64,000 bases of DNA from Collybiopsis luxurians FD-317 M1 (Eukaryota > Basidiomycota > Agaricomycetes > Agaricales > Omphalotaceae): positions 250,261 through 314,260 of the forward strand of contig KN834800.1 of assembly GCA_000827265.1 (NCBI GenBank), read 5' to 3'. Shown piece by piece: positions 1 to 10,461 of this stretch. Below the pieces are notes generated by a model that saw only the letters and a list, made by a program, of their open reading frames with translations, was not told the DNA's origin and ran no database searches. Made by a program: the position numbers and the translations under genes. The first letter of the stretch is position 1; each line of letters begins with the position of its first letter.

Positions 1-333
1 ACGTTGCAAGAAAAATAGAGCATTTTTCCAATTTTCTTGTGTAACGAGAAGATCAATTAATAATAAGAACGAAAAATCAAACTAGCTACAAGCCCTGTAT
101 TCAGAGTAAAGGAAGCCCCAATTTACATACGAGCTAAGCAGCGTTATAGATTAACGAATTTAAATGTGAAATATGGCAATACTTTAGGAATTGCTCAACG
201 ACGTCAGATAATATTGAAGAACATCATTCTAGGAAACAAGACGAACCAGAAATATGAAGCTGAAAAATGAGTGAGATGAATTGATTAAGGAAGGGAAGGT
301 GATCATAAGTTTCCTGATACCACGAATGAACAA
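1..333. other. AT-rich flank, no gene seen
   Basis: AT-rich sequence downstream of the secreted-protein gene. It probably holds that gene's 3' UTR. No convincing coding frame on either strand. Confidence 0.5.
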
Positions 334-1694
334 TTAGGAGCCCTTTGGAGCTCCGGGCAAAGGCGATCCTCCAGTTGTGACTGTAGTGGGTGCAGCAATT
401 GTGGGCCACCATGGAAGCGAGCTGGCACCATTTTGGCCTTCTATAGCTGCCTGGGGCCAGGCAGAGTCGTCGAAGCCAGGCTGTTCAAAGCCAGAAGGAA
501 TGGCGGCATTAGGGAAGGCCTTCCAATCATTGAGGGTGACAGCATAAGAGGTCGAATCGCAATCTCCACAATAACTGTAGTCACTCTTCGACGTAACCTG
601 AACAGAAGCCAGCAAACCAGCAGGATTGGGCACGGTAGCTGTGTTAACGGCATACACCGCAAACACGATATTTGGGCCTTGAACATTCGCTACATACTTT
701 TGCGCAGTGTGGAAGTCAGTCCCAGTCCCGATAAAGGCCCCATTGATGTAGAGCGAATATTCGTTATCTGTAGTGATCATGACTGTCGCAGTGCCGGAAG
801 TATGTCCAGCGGGAAGTGCCAAAGTGTACCGGAAAGCTCTAGCACCTGGGGGGTAATTTCCTCCTGGAGCAGGCTCGTTTGTCCAGATCCACTGCGCTGT
901 TGCAAGTGATTGGGGATTAGATCCAGCAAGCTGGACGGTTCCCCAGGGAGCAACTCCGTTTTTACCCTCAGTTTCTGCAAGCTCCCAAGTGCTGTCATCG
1001 AAAGACGGGGATTGGAAGTTATCAGGAACGCCACCGACACTTGCGCGCCAGCTACCGTCGGAAACGATCGAAGAGGTGGAGCCATCCGTGTATGAGACAA
1101 CGGCGTCGACAAGCACTCCGGCGGGACCGCCGGCGTTGGTCGCATTGATTGCGAGCAGGATAGCGCATCCGCAATCTTGCAAACTGACACAGTAGCTACC
1201 TGCAGTGAACCAGGCGGATTCCGAGACTACCTCGTCGCCGTTGACCCAAAGCGTCGCTGCGTTGTCTGATGCGAAAGCAACTGTAAGGAACGCGGGAGTC
1301 TTGCCTTGGGGTGGAACGAAAATCTTGCGAAATGCTCTTGAGCCAACAGGCGCACTGCCACCCGGTGGGTTCACGAGCTCGGTGGTCCAAATCCATTGGG
1401 AATTGCTGAAGCTGAGAGCGGGAGGGGCGCGCTGGGAGAGCTCTCCCCTGCTTGAATAGCACTGAGTGGTGTCGTTGGTCCGTTTCTGATCTGTAAAATG
1501 ATATCAAGATCCTTCAGTTAAGCGGTCAAAAAACCGCGAACGTACTCTCAAGCCTGGTACTGGCGGCGGCGACGCAGGTAGTGGTCGCGAGAAGGGCCAA
1601 GACAACTAAAAGGCAATCAGAAGTCAGCTCAAGAAGGACCAAAGGAGAGTTAATGAGCGAGCGTACAAGTCAATGCTTGCTTGAGTTTGAGCAT
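334..1694 (-). CDS. Secreted protein with tandem beta-sandwich repeats
   Basis: Three exons: 1667-1694, 1546-1605 and 334-1490, giving 414 aa. The introns (1606-1666 and 1491-1545) have GTACG donors, CTGAC or TTAAC branch sites and TTTTAG or TTTACAG acceptors. Spliced residues 1-25 form a clear signal peptide (short basic start, then a Leu/Val/Ala core ending in Ala-Ala-Ala-Ser). The mature part holds two related blocks of about 150 aa. Each begins with WIWT followed by P-P-G, then G/A-x-RAFR, and ends with FDDS-x-W plus EG-x-NG. That pattern points to an internal duplication of a jelly-roll module, like the carbohydrate-binding-like modules seen in fungal secreted proteins and rhamnosidase-type enzymes. 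Paired cysteines (DCGC, CGDC) suggest disulfides. No catalytic motif was seen. An extracellular lectin-like or wall-associated role is inference. The exon structure is well supported, the function is not. Confidence 0.75.
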
Positions 1695-3524
1695 GTTCGT
1701 GTTTTGGAATTAGAACTTGGGGAGAAATGCTCTTTTGACTTGGCTTTTATGTTGCAAAGGATGTGCTCAAGCTCCATCCATTCCGGAAAATCGGTGAACG
1801 GGATTTAGCAAAGCAGCAACAGAGTGAAGGAATACATCTACCATAACGTTTCATCATGCATGCCGTCGACTCTGTTTGTTTTTCCTGACGCGGAATGGTC
1901 CAGTAAGTGCAGGATGTAAGATAATCTGAAAATGGTCCATACATGGACTGTGATGGTATTGGAGTCGGGACCAAACGAGATCCGACCATGCAAAGTCGAA
2001 CCTAGTTGAACTCGAACATTGATAGAACATATCACTTCATGCAATGCCAAGCGGAACGCTACCAGACAAGTCAATGACAATTCAATAAGCTACCAGAACC
2101 GGTTCATCCAGAGTTGAATAGCGAACGGGCTTACTGGCTTCCAGGCTCAATTTCATTGAGACTCCGAGTCCCGAGGTGGCTTATTACAATTTAGGGAAGC
2201 CATTGATTCTAACTCTAGCAATAGCATGGATGGTGCAAGAAAAAACTATCGCGTTATTCGTGGGTGTAAGTAGACTGATTGGCACCTCAGCGCTCAGCGC
2301 TCAGCGTCTGACTTGTTTATTCCTTTCACTCGGGTACATTGACGTCATGCACAGAAAAGTTGACAGAAATCCTCATCCTTATTGCTCTGCTCTTGAAACT
2401 AGAGTCTCAAACTGACTTCGTTACGTGTAATAATTAAAACAAATCAAACCACTTACTCACAGAATTAATCCTGCCGTGCTGCGGAACCCTCATGCAGCTC
2501 AGAATTAATGGATTGATGTTGTGATGAGTACCGGACTCATTTCTTCGACTGGGGCACCTCGACATCACGCACAAAAAAATTGACAGAAGCTCAAAATCCT
2601 CATAGCCTTTGCTCTTTGAATGGAGTTTCAAACTGGCTTCTATACGCGAAAAAAAAACTACTTACTCAGAACTGGATCTTGCCTTGGCCCCCTAGCCGGA
2701 CAAGGTAAAACGCGTCCTTGCATAACTCGAACACTATAAATCAGGCGTTAGAACAAGTAAAGAAGGTTAACCATAATATCATATCGCTCGTACATGCTGT
2801 CGACTGGAAATTCAAGCGGGGAGGTAAATACATAGATTAGGACGTTGGCAAATTCAGGAAATTGTGGGAATAGATTCGAAATAAAAGAATAAAAAAATTT
2901 GCTAAGCATCACATTGCATAGTAAGAGGGGGAGCCAGCGACAGCGATAGGCTGGATAAAGCTTGTAAGCAACTTGTATGGGTGGCAGTAGATGAATTGAT
3001 CCACACTTACCTGCGCCTCTTTGCTTAGAGCTTTTCTGTCGAATACGGCACCTATTGAATTTTGTATATTAAAGAAAAGCAGACGGCCTTCATGCAAACA
3101 TTCTGCTCATATGCAAAACAGATCTCAAAATGAAATTCGGAGGTGAGGACCGCGTAGAGCTGAAGCGACTAGAGAAAGACGGTGACTTGAAAAAATCTAA
3201 CGATGGCTGATTTGCATCTGCAGAAGTTAGAATATTCATCCCGTTCTTGGTAAAAAGCATCCGGTGTAGGTGGTCCAGTCCTCAGAGTTGAACTTGAAGT
3301 ACCTGGAAGTGAGAAGCGCCGAACGCGAATGGGTCTAGCTAGTCACGAGCCGTGTGAACGCGGTCACATGATTAAATGATGCTACGTTGATTTTCTCACC
3401 CAATTTGCAACGCAACGTTTCTCTTTACGGCCTTGTTGTCTACAGTCGCCAGTCCTGCTCGCCTTCGCCCTGGATTTTTGATCATCTATCTCTCTTATAT
3501 TTTTTTGTTCTTTTCGATTGCACC
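1695..3524. other. Divergent intergenic spacer (1.8 kb)
   Basis: Lies between the divergently transcribed secreted-protein gene and the coiled-coil gene, so it should hold both promoters. It contains a diverged direct repeat pair (2318-2473 and 2536-2683) and a short AGCGCTC tandem around 2289-2307. A pyrimidine-rich stretch just before 3525 suits a fungal transcription start region. No supported coding frame. Confidence 0.5.
2318..2683 (+). repeat. Pair of diverged direct repeats of about 150 bp
   Basis: Copy A (2318-2473) and copy B (2536-2683) match in order through several blocks: CATCACGCAC/CATGCACA, TTGACAGAA, AATCCTCAT, TTGCTCT, GAGTTTCAAACTG/GAGTCTCAAACTG, CTTACTCA and ATCTTGCC/ATCCTGCC. 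They are separated by about 60 bp. No ORF or terminal inverted repeat goes with them. This could be an old local duplication or two remnants of one mobile element. Confidence 0.6.
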
Positions 3525-6500
3525 ATGTGGCGCAAAATTTTCAAGCATGGCGAGCAGGATACGATTTCAACTTCGGCCTCCGTCTCCCAGGGCGAAGTTA
3601 TCGGCAAGGTACTAGAACAACACCCAAATCTTTCCATGTTTCGTTCAGGGCCTCAGGAAAGCGCCCAGCCTTCATCGAGTCCGCCGACTTCCCCATCCAA
3701 GTCTAGAAAGTTGTTCAAACGAGCCTCCCGAATGCCTCCGCGAGACGACGACGGACGCTCACCATCACCCGGTCCACCCAAGTTGACGTTGGGAATACCT
3801 AAAAAGGTCAAGTCTTCTCTTTCACTTGCTGGCAACGGTGAGTTTTTTCCTGTTGTTTTTAGATCCAGCTCTCATATATTTTGGCCAGTATCTCAATCAT
3901 CTTTAGGCCGAGCTTCAGGAAGGAGCCTTCTAACTTCTGCAGATGCGGATCGTGGACCATCGTTGGATCTTCTTAATTCACCGTCTTCCCCTACTCCCTT
4001 TGATTCCGTACGGTCGTCACCCCCGGATTTCAATCAGCGCCCGTCCATTGACACCCTGCGAACCATGAATGCTGATAACGATGACATTCGCCCTCTAACG
4101 CCGAGCGGTCTGCCGCAAGGCTCAGTACGATCCATCCTTCGTGATCCTAATACACCAGGGACTGGCAGAAATGTACGATTCTTTTCCAGAACGTTGTACC
4201 AGGACCCTACTCCCGACCAGTCGATCGATAACGATTACCAACCCCCTCACTCTGCACCCATTCGAGGTACTGAATCTCAGCGCTCTGGGAGTCTGTCGGA
4301 GGTCGTATTTCGTCCTTCCTCGTCACCGAAGAACGCCAGACCTTCGGTGGCCCAGGTTTTCTCCCCCCTTCGGCAGGAGCAAGAGGCAGGGGATTCAGAG
4401 ATGGAGAAGGACACGTCGAACCTACTGGGTATGTCTCAGGAAATTCAACTTCCAGAATTTCCTCCAGGTTTGGGCCTCAATATAGACCTGGATAAAGCTT
4501 TGGAGCTACCTTTTTCGGACGACGACAACCCAGGGGAGCTAGGAAATGTCATGACCTCCACCCCTTACCGAGGCTCCCTCAAAGCCAAGGGGAAACAACG
4601 AGAGTCTACTGATGCCACTGAGTCGCCAGTGTCGAGCGCAATTGACGATGGAATTTTCCATTCCAGAGAAAAATCCCCTAAGCTGCCCTCTGTGCTTCAT
4701 GACCGAAGCCACTCTTTCAGTTTCGGAGGACAGACAGCCTTCTTCTCGATGGCTGATGCATCCAATAGGTCGTCGACATCTTCTGCTGTACCTTCTCTGA
4801 CATCAACCGACACGAAATCCTCTCCTTCTCCAGTGTCTCTAAAGAGCATTGATTCTCCTTCACAGGCCTCTCTCCGAGGCCGCAGTCGTGCTCTTAGTGA
4901 CACAGTCTTCCATTCGATACTCAGATCATCCCCTGCCGCACCCAAATCTCCCGAGGCCGACATCAACGACGAATCATCTTCGGAGCTTATAGTCTATGAG
5001 CCCGTCGCCAAATCTGAGCCTGACCCATTCAGTGCTACTGCAAATACATACTACACTCCTCAAACGATGATCCCTGTTACTCCTCCAAAAGGTATTCCTG
5101 GTCATGCCCGGAAAACCTCCCGCGAAGACAGTGTGATCGTCTCACTCCAGACGCAGCTCGCCCTTCAGACGGAACTTTGTGGTCAGTATGAAGCGGATCT
5201 GCGAGCCCGGGATGAGATGGTACAGGTTCTGGGCCAGAAAGTTAGCGACTTCGAGAAGGACGAGATGAAGCGTAAAGGTATTCTTCGGGCCTGGAAGAAA
5301 CGCGTCGCTGAATTGGAGAGGCAATGTCGGTTCCTGGAGGATGAAGTTGAAGGATCGCGTCAAGAGAGTATGGAACGGAGTATCATGGACGAAGCGAGTG
5401 GCGAGGCCTTGCGGATGCTTCACCGTCAGATAGCCAGCCTGGAGCGAGAGAAGGGAGACATGTCGCGACGGGAAGAAGTTCTTCGTGAGGAGGTCCAGGC
5501 GCTGGAAAACATTGTGCAGGAACGCAGCGAGGAAATTATGAACCTCAAAGAAACTGTCTGGAGTCGCGACGAGAGTCAGAGGGCGCTCCAGAATGGCCTC
5601 CGGGAGGCGCAGGAACAGATCGAGCAAATTGGGAATATCAGCACCGTCTCGATGGACTTGGCTATCGGTGACGACAGGGAAGAGGAAAGAGAGAGGCATC
5701 AGCTAGCTGAGGCCGAATGGGAGAAGCAACGCCTCGAGATGACCCTGGCTATAGAGAAAACGAAAGCCGAAAATGTTGCTCTAGAGGGCGAAACGGAAAA
5801 ACTCCGGCAACAACTCAAGACGAATGAAGACGAATTAACGATACTGAAGAATGAACTGGAAGCACAATGGGGTCACAGCGAGAAGGCAAGCGAGAAGATT
5901 GGGCTTTTGGAAGGAGAGAAGACTGAGATTGAGAAGGAGCGTCAGACTCTCAGCGCGGAGGTAGAACAGCTGCAGGAGCGTCTCAGTCTCGTGGAGCACC
6001 AGAAGGGTGATTTGGAACAGGAATGTCAGTCGTTGAACGCTACGATAGAGCAACTGGAGGAGCGGATCGGAAGTATGGATGCAGAGTGGGAAGAGAGCGA
6101 GAATAGGCGAGCTGAGCTCGAGGAAGAGAAGAGGGCGTTTGAAGATGAAATGCGACAGGCTAATGATGATTTGCAACAGCAACTTCAATCGGTAGGTCTA
6201 ATACGATGCTTCGTTCACATCCACTGACTGTTCTTCTCCTGTCCCAAGGCTAAAGACCAGGTTCGATACAAGCACGAACATGCGGAACGCATTGCCCAGA
6301 CGATGAAGGAGCGCGAAACCCGTATTGCCGAGCTTGAGATGGAACAACAGTTCTCCGTTGACGAGACAGCAAGACTCCAATCCAACCTCGAACAGCTTAA
6401 CGTTGAGAACGCCGAATATTCATCTCGTGTTGTGGAGCAAGAGCGCGAGATTGAAAATCTCCAAGAGCGTCTCAGCAACATAAATCGGGAGCACGCTCGG

Positions 6501-7551
6501 ATAGTCAGCGAGCAGCAGAGAGCGCTTCAGGCTGCTACCGATCACGACGAAGAGACGACAGAGCAGTTGAAGGATCTGTTGAAACGCCAGGGGGAACAGA
6601 ACGTCGAGAATCATGCCAACAAAGACAAAGTCACCAATTTGCAGGCGGAAGTCGACAGGCTGAGGCGGCAAGTTCATATCCTCCAGCAAGAAAGTGCGGA
6701 TAAAGAAGTTAAGATTGTCCAACTGAATAAGAAGCACGATAATGCCATGGAGGACCTTTCGCAAATGAACATGGCTTTGGACTCCAAGCAGCAAGAGCTA
6801 GAGTTGGTGCGTGTTTTTCCTTGTTTCTTACTTCAATTGGGTCTAACATTTTCTATTCTAGCTCAAGCGTAAACACCAAGTTCGCGGAACTGCGGGTTCT
6901 ACCAGCGTGGCCAACACTCCCGCTCCTGCTAGACGCCGTGATTCCGCGATATTTTCCACTCCGTCCACGTCCCGACCTTCATCTATGATTAGCAACTCTT
7001 CAGACAAAGAGACACCGTCTACGGCCACGATGAAAGAGCGGAAGCTCTCTTCCGAAGGCGCTACTGTTCCCAAGGTGAATACGCTTGCGAAGAGCACTCG
7101 TGTCAATGGCACGATGGGCCCTCCGTCTACAAGCAAGCCTCGACTGTCCAGTATGGGTATGGGTCCTGCTAACAGGATGTCCATTGGGGGGACTCCGACA
7201 CCTGCTGGACGCGTGTCTTCCTTGTCTAGGTCTTCTTCCGCTAAACCGGCAACAGCCTCCAATTCGAATTCTACATCCTCGAATTCGACGCCCTCCGTCA
7301 GTCGGCCAGGGTCAGTTACTGCTCACCATCGACGAACTTCGGCAATGAGTGGCGGAAGCACCAGCTCAATCTCATCGTCAAGTGGGACTAAATCTATGCC
7401 GAGTGCCCCAACTACTATTCCGAGCAAGGAGCCGGGTAAAAGTACCCTTGCTGAACTACAGGAGGACGAGAAGGAGAACAGGGATGTTGATGCGACGCCG
7501 TCTTCACCTCAGAAGGATAGGCGGAGAAGTATGATTCCTACTCCTGCGTGA
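3525..7551 (+). CDS. Large coiled-coil protein, cytoskeletal or spindle-pole-like
   Basis: Four exons: 3525-3837, 3907-6191, 6249-6806 and 6862-7551, giving 1281 aa. The first intron is 69 nt and in frame, so its retention would stay coding, but it has GTGAGT and TTTAG ends. The start is the ATG of MWRKIFK, after a pyrimidine-rich leader. The N-terminal ~500 aa are Ser/Pro-rich and look disordered. They hold a striking SILRDPNTPGTGRNVRFFS block near residues 190-210. From about residue 530 to 1050 there is nearly continuous charged heptad coiled coil (Glu, Lys, Arg, Gln, Leu rich). The C-terminus is again Ser/Thr/Pro-rich and basic (SRPSSM, RRSMIPTP), like microtubule-binding tails. This architecture fits a spindle-pole, MTOC or polarity scaffold. 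That is inference from architecture, and I do not recognise a named orthologue. Confidence 0.8.
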
Positions 7552-8242
7552 GTCGAGGACCTGAGTACATGCAGGTAATTTTTCTTGGACTGATTTCTCC
7601 GGTATTTGACGATCTATCCCTCCATTTATTCATCCCTTTTCATCATGTCAAATACCGCATGAACGATGACGCTCTATATGCGGACCTTTTATGTCGGTCA
7701 CGGTCATTTTCTGCATTTATACCGGCTCTTCATGCCCATGCCCATCCTTGTACACATCATCTACCCTCTTTATGTGTTCGTCTCTCATGTCTCGAAAACC
7801 CACATAACCGAAATCAAGACATATTGTCATTGCTGTTTACTTTTTTTTTTCTTGAAGTTATTCCTTTCTGTATTCGTTGTCGCTATGTTTTGCTTTCGAT
7901 ATTCGACGTACTGTGCGAAGTATATTTATGTACGTACGTCGTGTGCTCCCAGTCTGTGTACGATTTTACTTTACGATACGATGAGAAATAAACTAGTCGC
8001 CAAAACGTACAGTGGTGAAGATCGCGTAGACGCGCGCTTATTCAGGAACTGAGACTGCAACTTCCACCAGGGTTATTTCGTTCAACAGGTTGCTCAAAGA
8101 ATTTTCTATCCTTTCGAATGATATACTTACCATTATAATGCCTTAGGAATTGCCTTGATGCTTGCTTCCTTTGAGTTGTCTTCTCAAACCTTGTAATGCC
8201 TCTGTCGGTTTCTAACTTTGTTCCCTCAAATTTGGAAAACAA
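7552..8242. other. Intergenic, 3' UTR and METTL14 promoter
   Basis: T-rich sequence after the coiled-coil stop. It most likely carries that gene's 3' UTR (an AATAAA-like AGAAATAAAC lies near 7983) and the promoter of the next gene. No supported coding exon. Confidence 0.5.
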
Positions 8243-10250
8243 ATGGACACTACTTATAGCACCACCGAAACTATCAGCTCTGCTAATGATCTTCTCGCTG
8301 CACACTCCTCCCTCATAGCTCGAATCCGACAATCTCAGCAGAACAATCGTCGAAAGCTCCATACAATTCAGCCCCCTCCTCTGGAGCTGATACGACTCCC
8401 CCTGCTTAGTATAACTTCACCTCTACCTTCACCATCTTCTCCGACAGAAAACTCCTTCATTCCACCGCATTCTAATGCACCACAAAGATTCGACTTGCCT
8501 CCTGCGAAACGCGCTAGAGTTGCACGCTACAAGAACTACGTTCCAGAGGAAGAAACTATCCGAAACGACTATTCGCAGCACTATGTGGACAGTGGTGAAT
8601 GGCCACAGAATTGGGTATTGGGTGCCGAACCAGAGCATCGTTTTGAGGAGTAAGTCATAATTTGATCGCGTAGAATTTATTTCTCAACTATGCAGATATC
8701 CCAAGCAACAACGTCTGCTGAACTTGAAGAAGGCTTCTGTGTCTAATTACTCACTGCCACCGCTATATCTTCCATTCGTTGAATTAGGGAACTTAAATCC
8801 CGCTAAATTCGATGTCATCTTACTTGATCCACCGTTTTCATCGACGTTTACTTGGGATCATTTACAAGAATTACCTATACCGGCTCTTGCAGCTGACCCG
8901 AGCTTCGTCTTTCTCTGGGTGGGAAGTGGAGCTGGGGGAGGTCTGGAACGGGGGAGAGAGATCCTTGCGAAATGGGGATACAGAAGGTGCGAAGACGTTG
9001 TGTGGGTTAAAACAAACCATACTAGCAATAAAGGCCCCGGAGTATGCTTCGCGTTATCGTTATGCTTCTCGATGACTCATTTTCTACGTAGACTGACCCA
9101 CCAACGACATCTCTCCTGACAAGGACAAAACAGCACTGTCTCATTGGTATCCGCGGTACCGTCCGACGCTCAACTGACAGTTGGTTCGTGCACTGCAATG
9201 TCGGTAGGTTGAATTTATCATCTGCTCAATCCAAGTCCGGGCCCTGATTTCCCATCGTCTTTTGCATTAACAGACACAGATGTGATTATTTGGGAAGGTG
9301 ATCCATGCGATCCCACACGAAAGCCACCTGAAATGTATACTCTAATCGAGAATTTCTGTCTTGGAATCCGCCGACTTGAAATATTTGGCCGTGCTTCGTC
9401 TTCTCTTCGCAGAGGGTGGGTTACGGTCCTCGGGCAAGTAGAGGAAGATCAACTGCACAGGACCCATAGTTCTGGCGGCTCCGTATTCATTGAGGGACCT
9501 GAAGGAGGTGAGGCCACAAAGTGGGAGCGGGAAAGCTGGGATGCTCGAATCAAGGATCTCGTAAATGGAGGGAAACCCGTAGTGCCGATGACGGCTGATA
9601 TCGATGCCCTGAGGCCAAAATCACCTTTTAGACCTGGGGCGGCAGGTTCCGCAAATAATGGTCCCGGAGGAAACCCCGGGGCTAGCTCTGGGGGTGTTCC
9701 GATGGGAATGCAAAATCCAGCCATGGGCCCACGGATGAACGTTGGCGTCAGTGGTGGAAATCGAGGAGGCTTCAACCCTCATGGCCAAGGGTTAGGAGTT
9801 ATGTCTACACCCACGCAAAACCAGATGATAACTGCACAGCCAATGTCTGGAGGGCGGATGGGTATGAATACGCACGCACTTGGGATGGTTGGAAATGGGC
9901 TGAGTATGGAAGGTATGATGGGAGGGAATTGGCCGGGAATGATGGGGGAAATGGGCAATATGGCTATGTCGGGGATGGCCGGTTTAGGGGGTGGAATGGG
10001 AAGCGTCAATGTTGGAGGAAACGCTGGTATGAATGATATAGGAGGCCTAGGGAATTTTGGGGTGGGCTTTGCTCACCAGGGTGGCAATGTTCCTATGAAT
10101 GGATTATTGTTTAACCCTTCCATGGGAGGTCCGATGGCTTGGGCAGATCAAGGACAATTTGGGATGTCGGACGGCAGTTGGGAGGGCGAAAATATGATGA
10201 ATCTGAACTTGAACATGGGTGGATCTATGGGAATGGGTCAATGGGGATGA
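8243..10250 (+). CDS. METTL14: METTL14-type subunit of the mRNA m6A methyltransferase
   Basis: Four exons: 8243-8649, 8696-9041, 9092-9203 and 9274-10250, giving 613 aa. The MT-A70 fold spans about residues 115-350. It includes [26 protein letters not shown], the motif-IV position DVILLDPPF (D180-F183), the [19 protein letters not shown] block, [22 protein letters not shown], and RRGWVTVLG. These are METTL14 rather than METTL3 signatures, notably TVRRSTD and LGRRRLE-LFGR. Human METTL14 has the degenerate EPPL at the active-site loop. Here it is DPPF, closer to the catalytic DPPW. The C-terminal ~240 aa are Gly/Met/Asn-rich low complexity, replacing the RGG tail of animal METTL14. The expected role is the RNA-binding partner of METTL3 in the nucleus. 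Fungal relatives include yeast Kar4. No METTL3 lies in this window. Confidence 0.92.
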
Positions 10251-10366
10251 TGGACCACAATTTTATTCGGACGCTGTTGTATTATAGGGCTCAAGGACCG
10301 ATGTATGTAGTACCTATATACTTGTTAATCGATGCCACATTTTCCGACATGAGTTGGCACGCGGTC

Positions 10367-10389
10367 AAGCGCTCATTATGTGAGCGCTT
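10367..10389. promoter_or_regulatory. Perfect 9-bp inverted repeat upstream of NOC2
   Basis: Arms AAGCGCTCA and TGAGCGCTT are separated by TTATG, ending 72 bp before the NOC2 ATG. Each arm contains the palindrome AGCGCT found close upstream of several other genes here. It could be a paired factor site or an RNA hairpin near the METTL14 3' end. It lacks the T-run of a terminator. Confidence 0.5.
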
Positions 10390-10461
10390 ATTTTCTGTCA
10401 AAATTTCTTTCAGTTTCGTTCCAGCTACTGCCAGTTGGACTCTTGTCACATACGTTCGTCC

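Noticed and set aside
433..909. Plus-strand ORF of 158 codons opposite the secreted-protein gene
   Set aside because: It is antisense to well-supported exons, with no domain and low-complexity composition.
5142..5699. Minus-strand ORF of 185 codons rich in Leu and Phe
   Set aside because: A mirror of Glu/Lys/Gln-rich coiled-coil codons on the plus strand; not an independent gene.
10367..10389. Inverted repeat as an intrinsic terminator
   Set aside because: Intrinsic terminators do not operate for fungal Pol II genes and there is no T-run; a regulatory palindrome is more likely.
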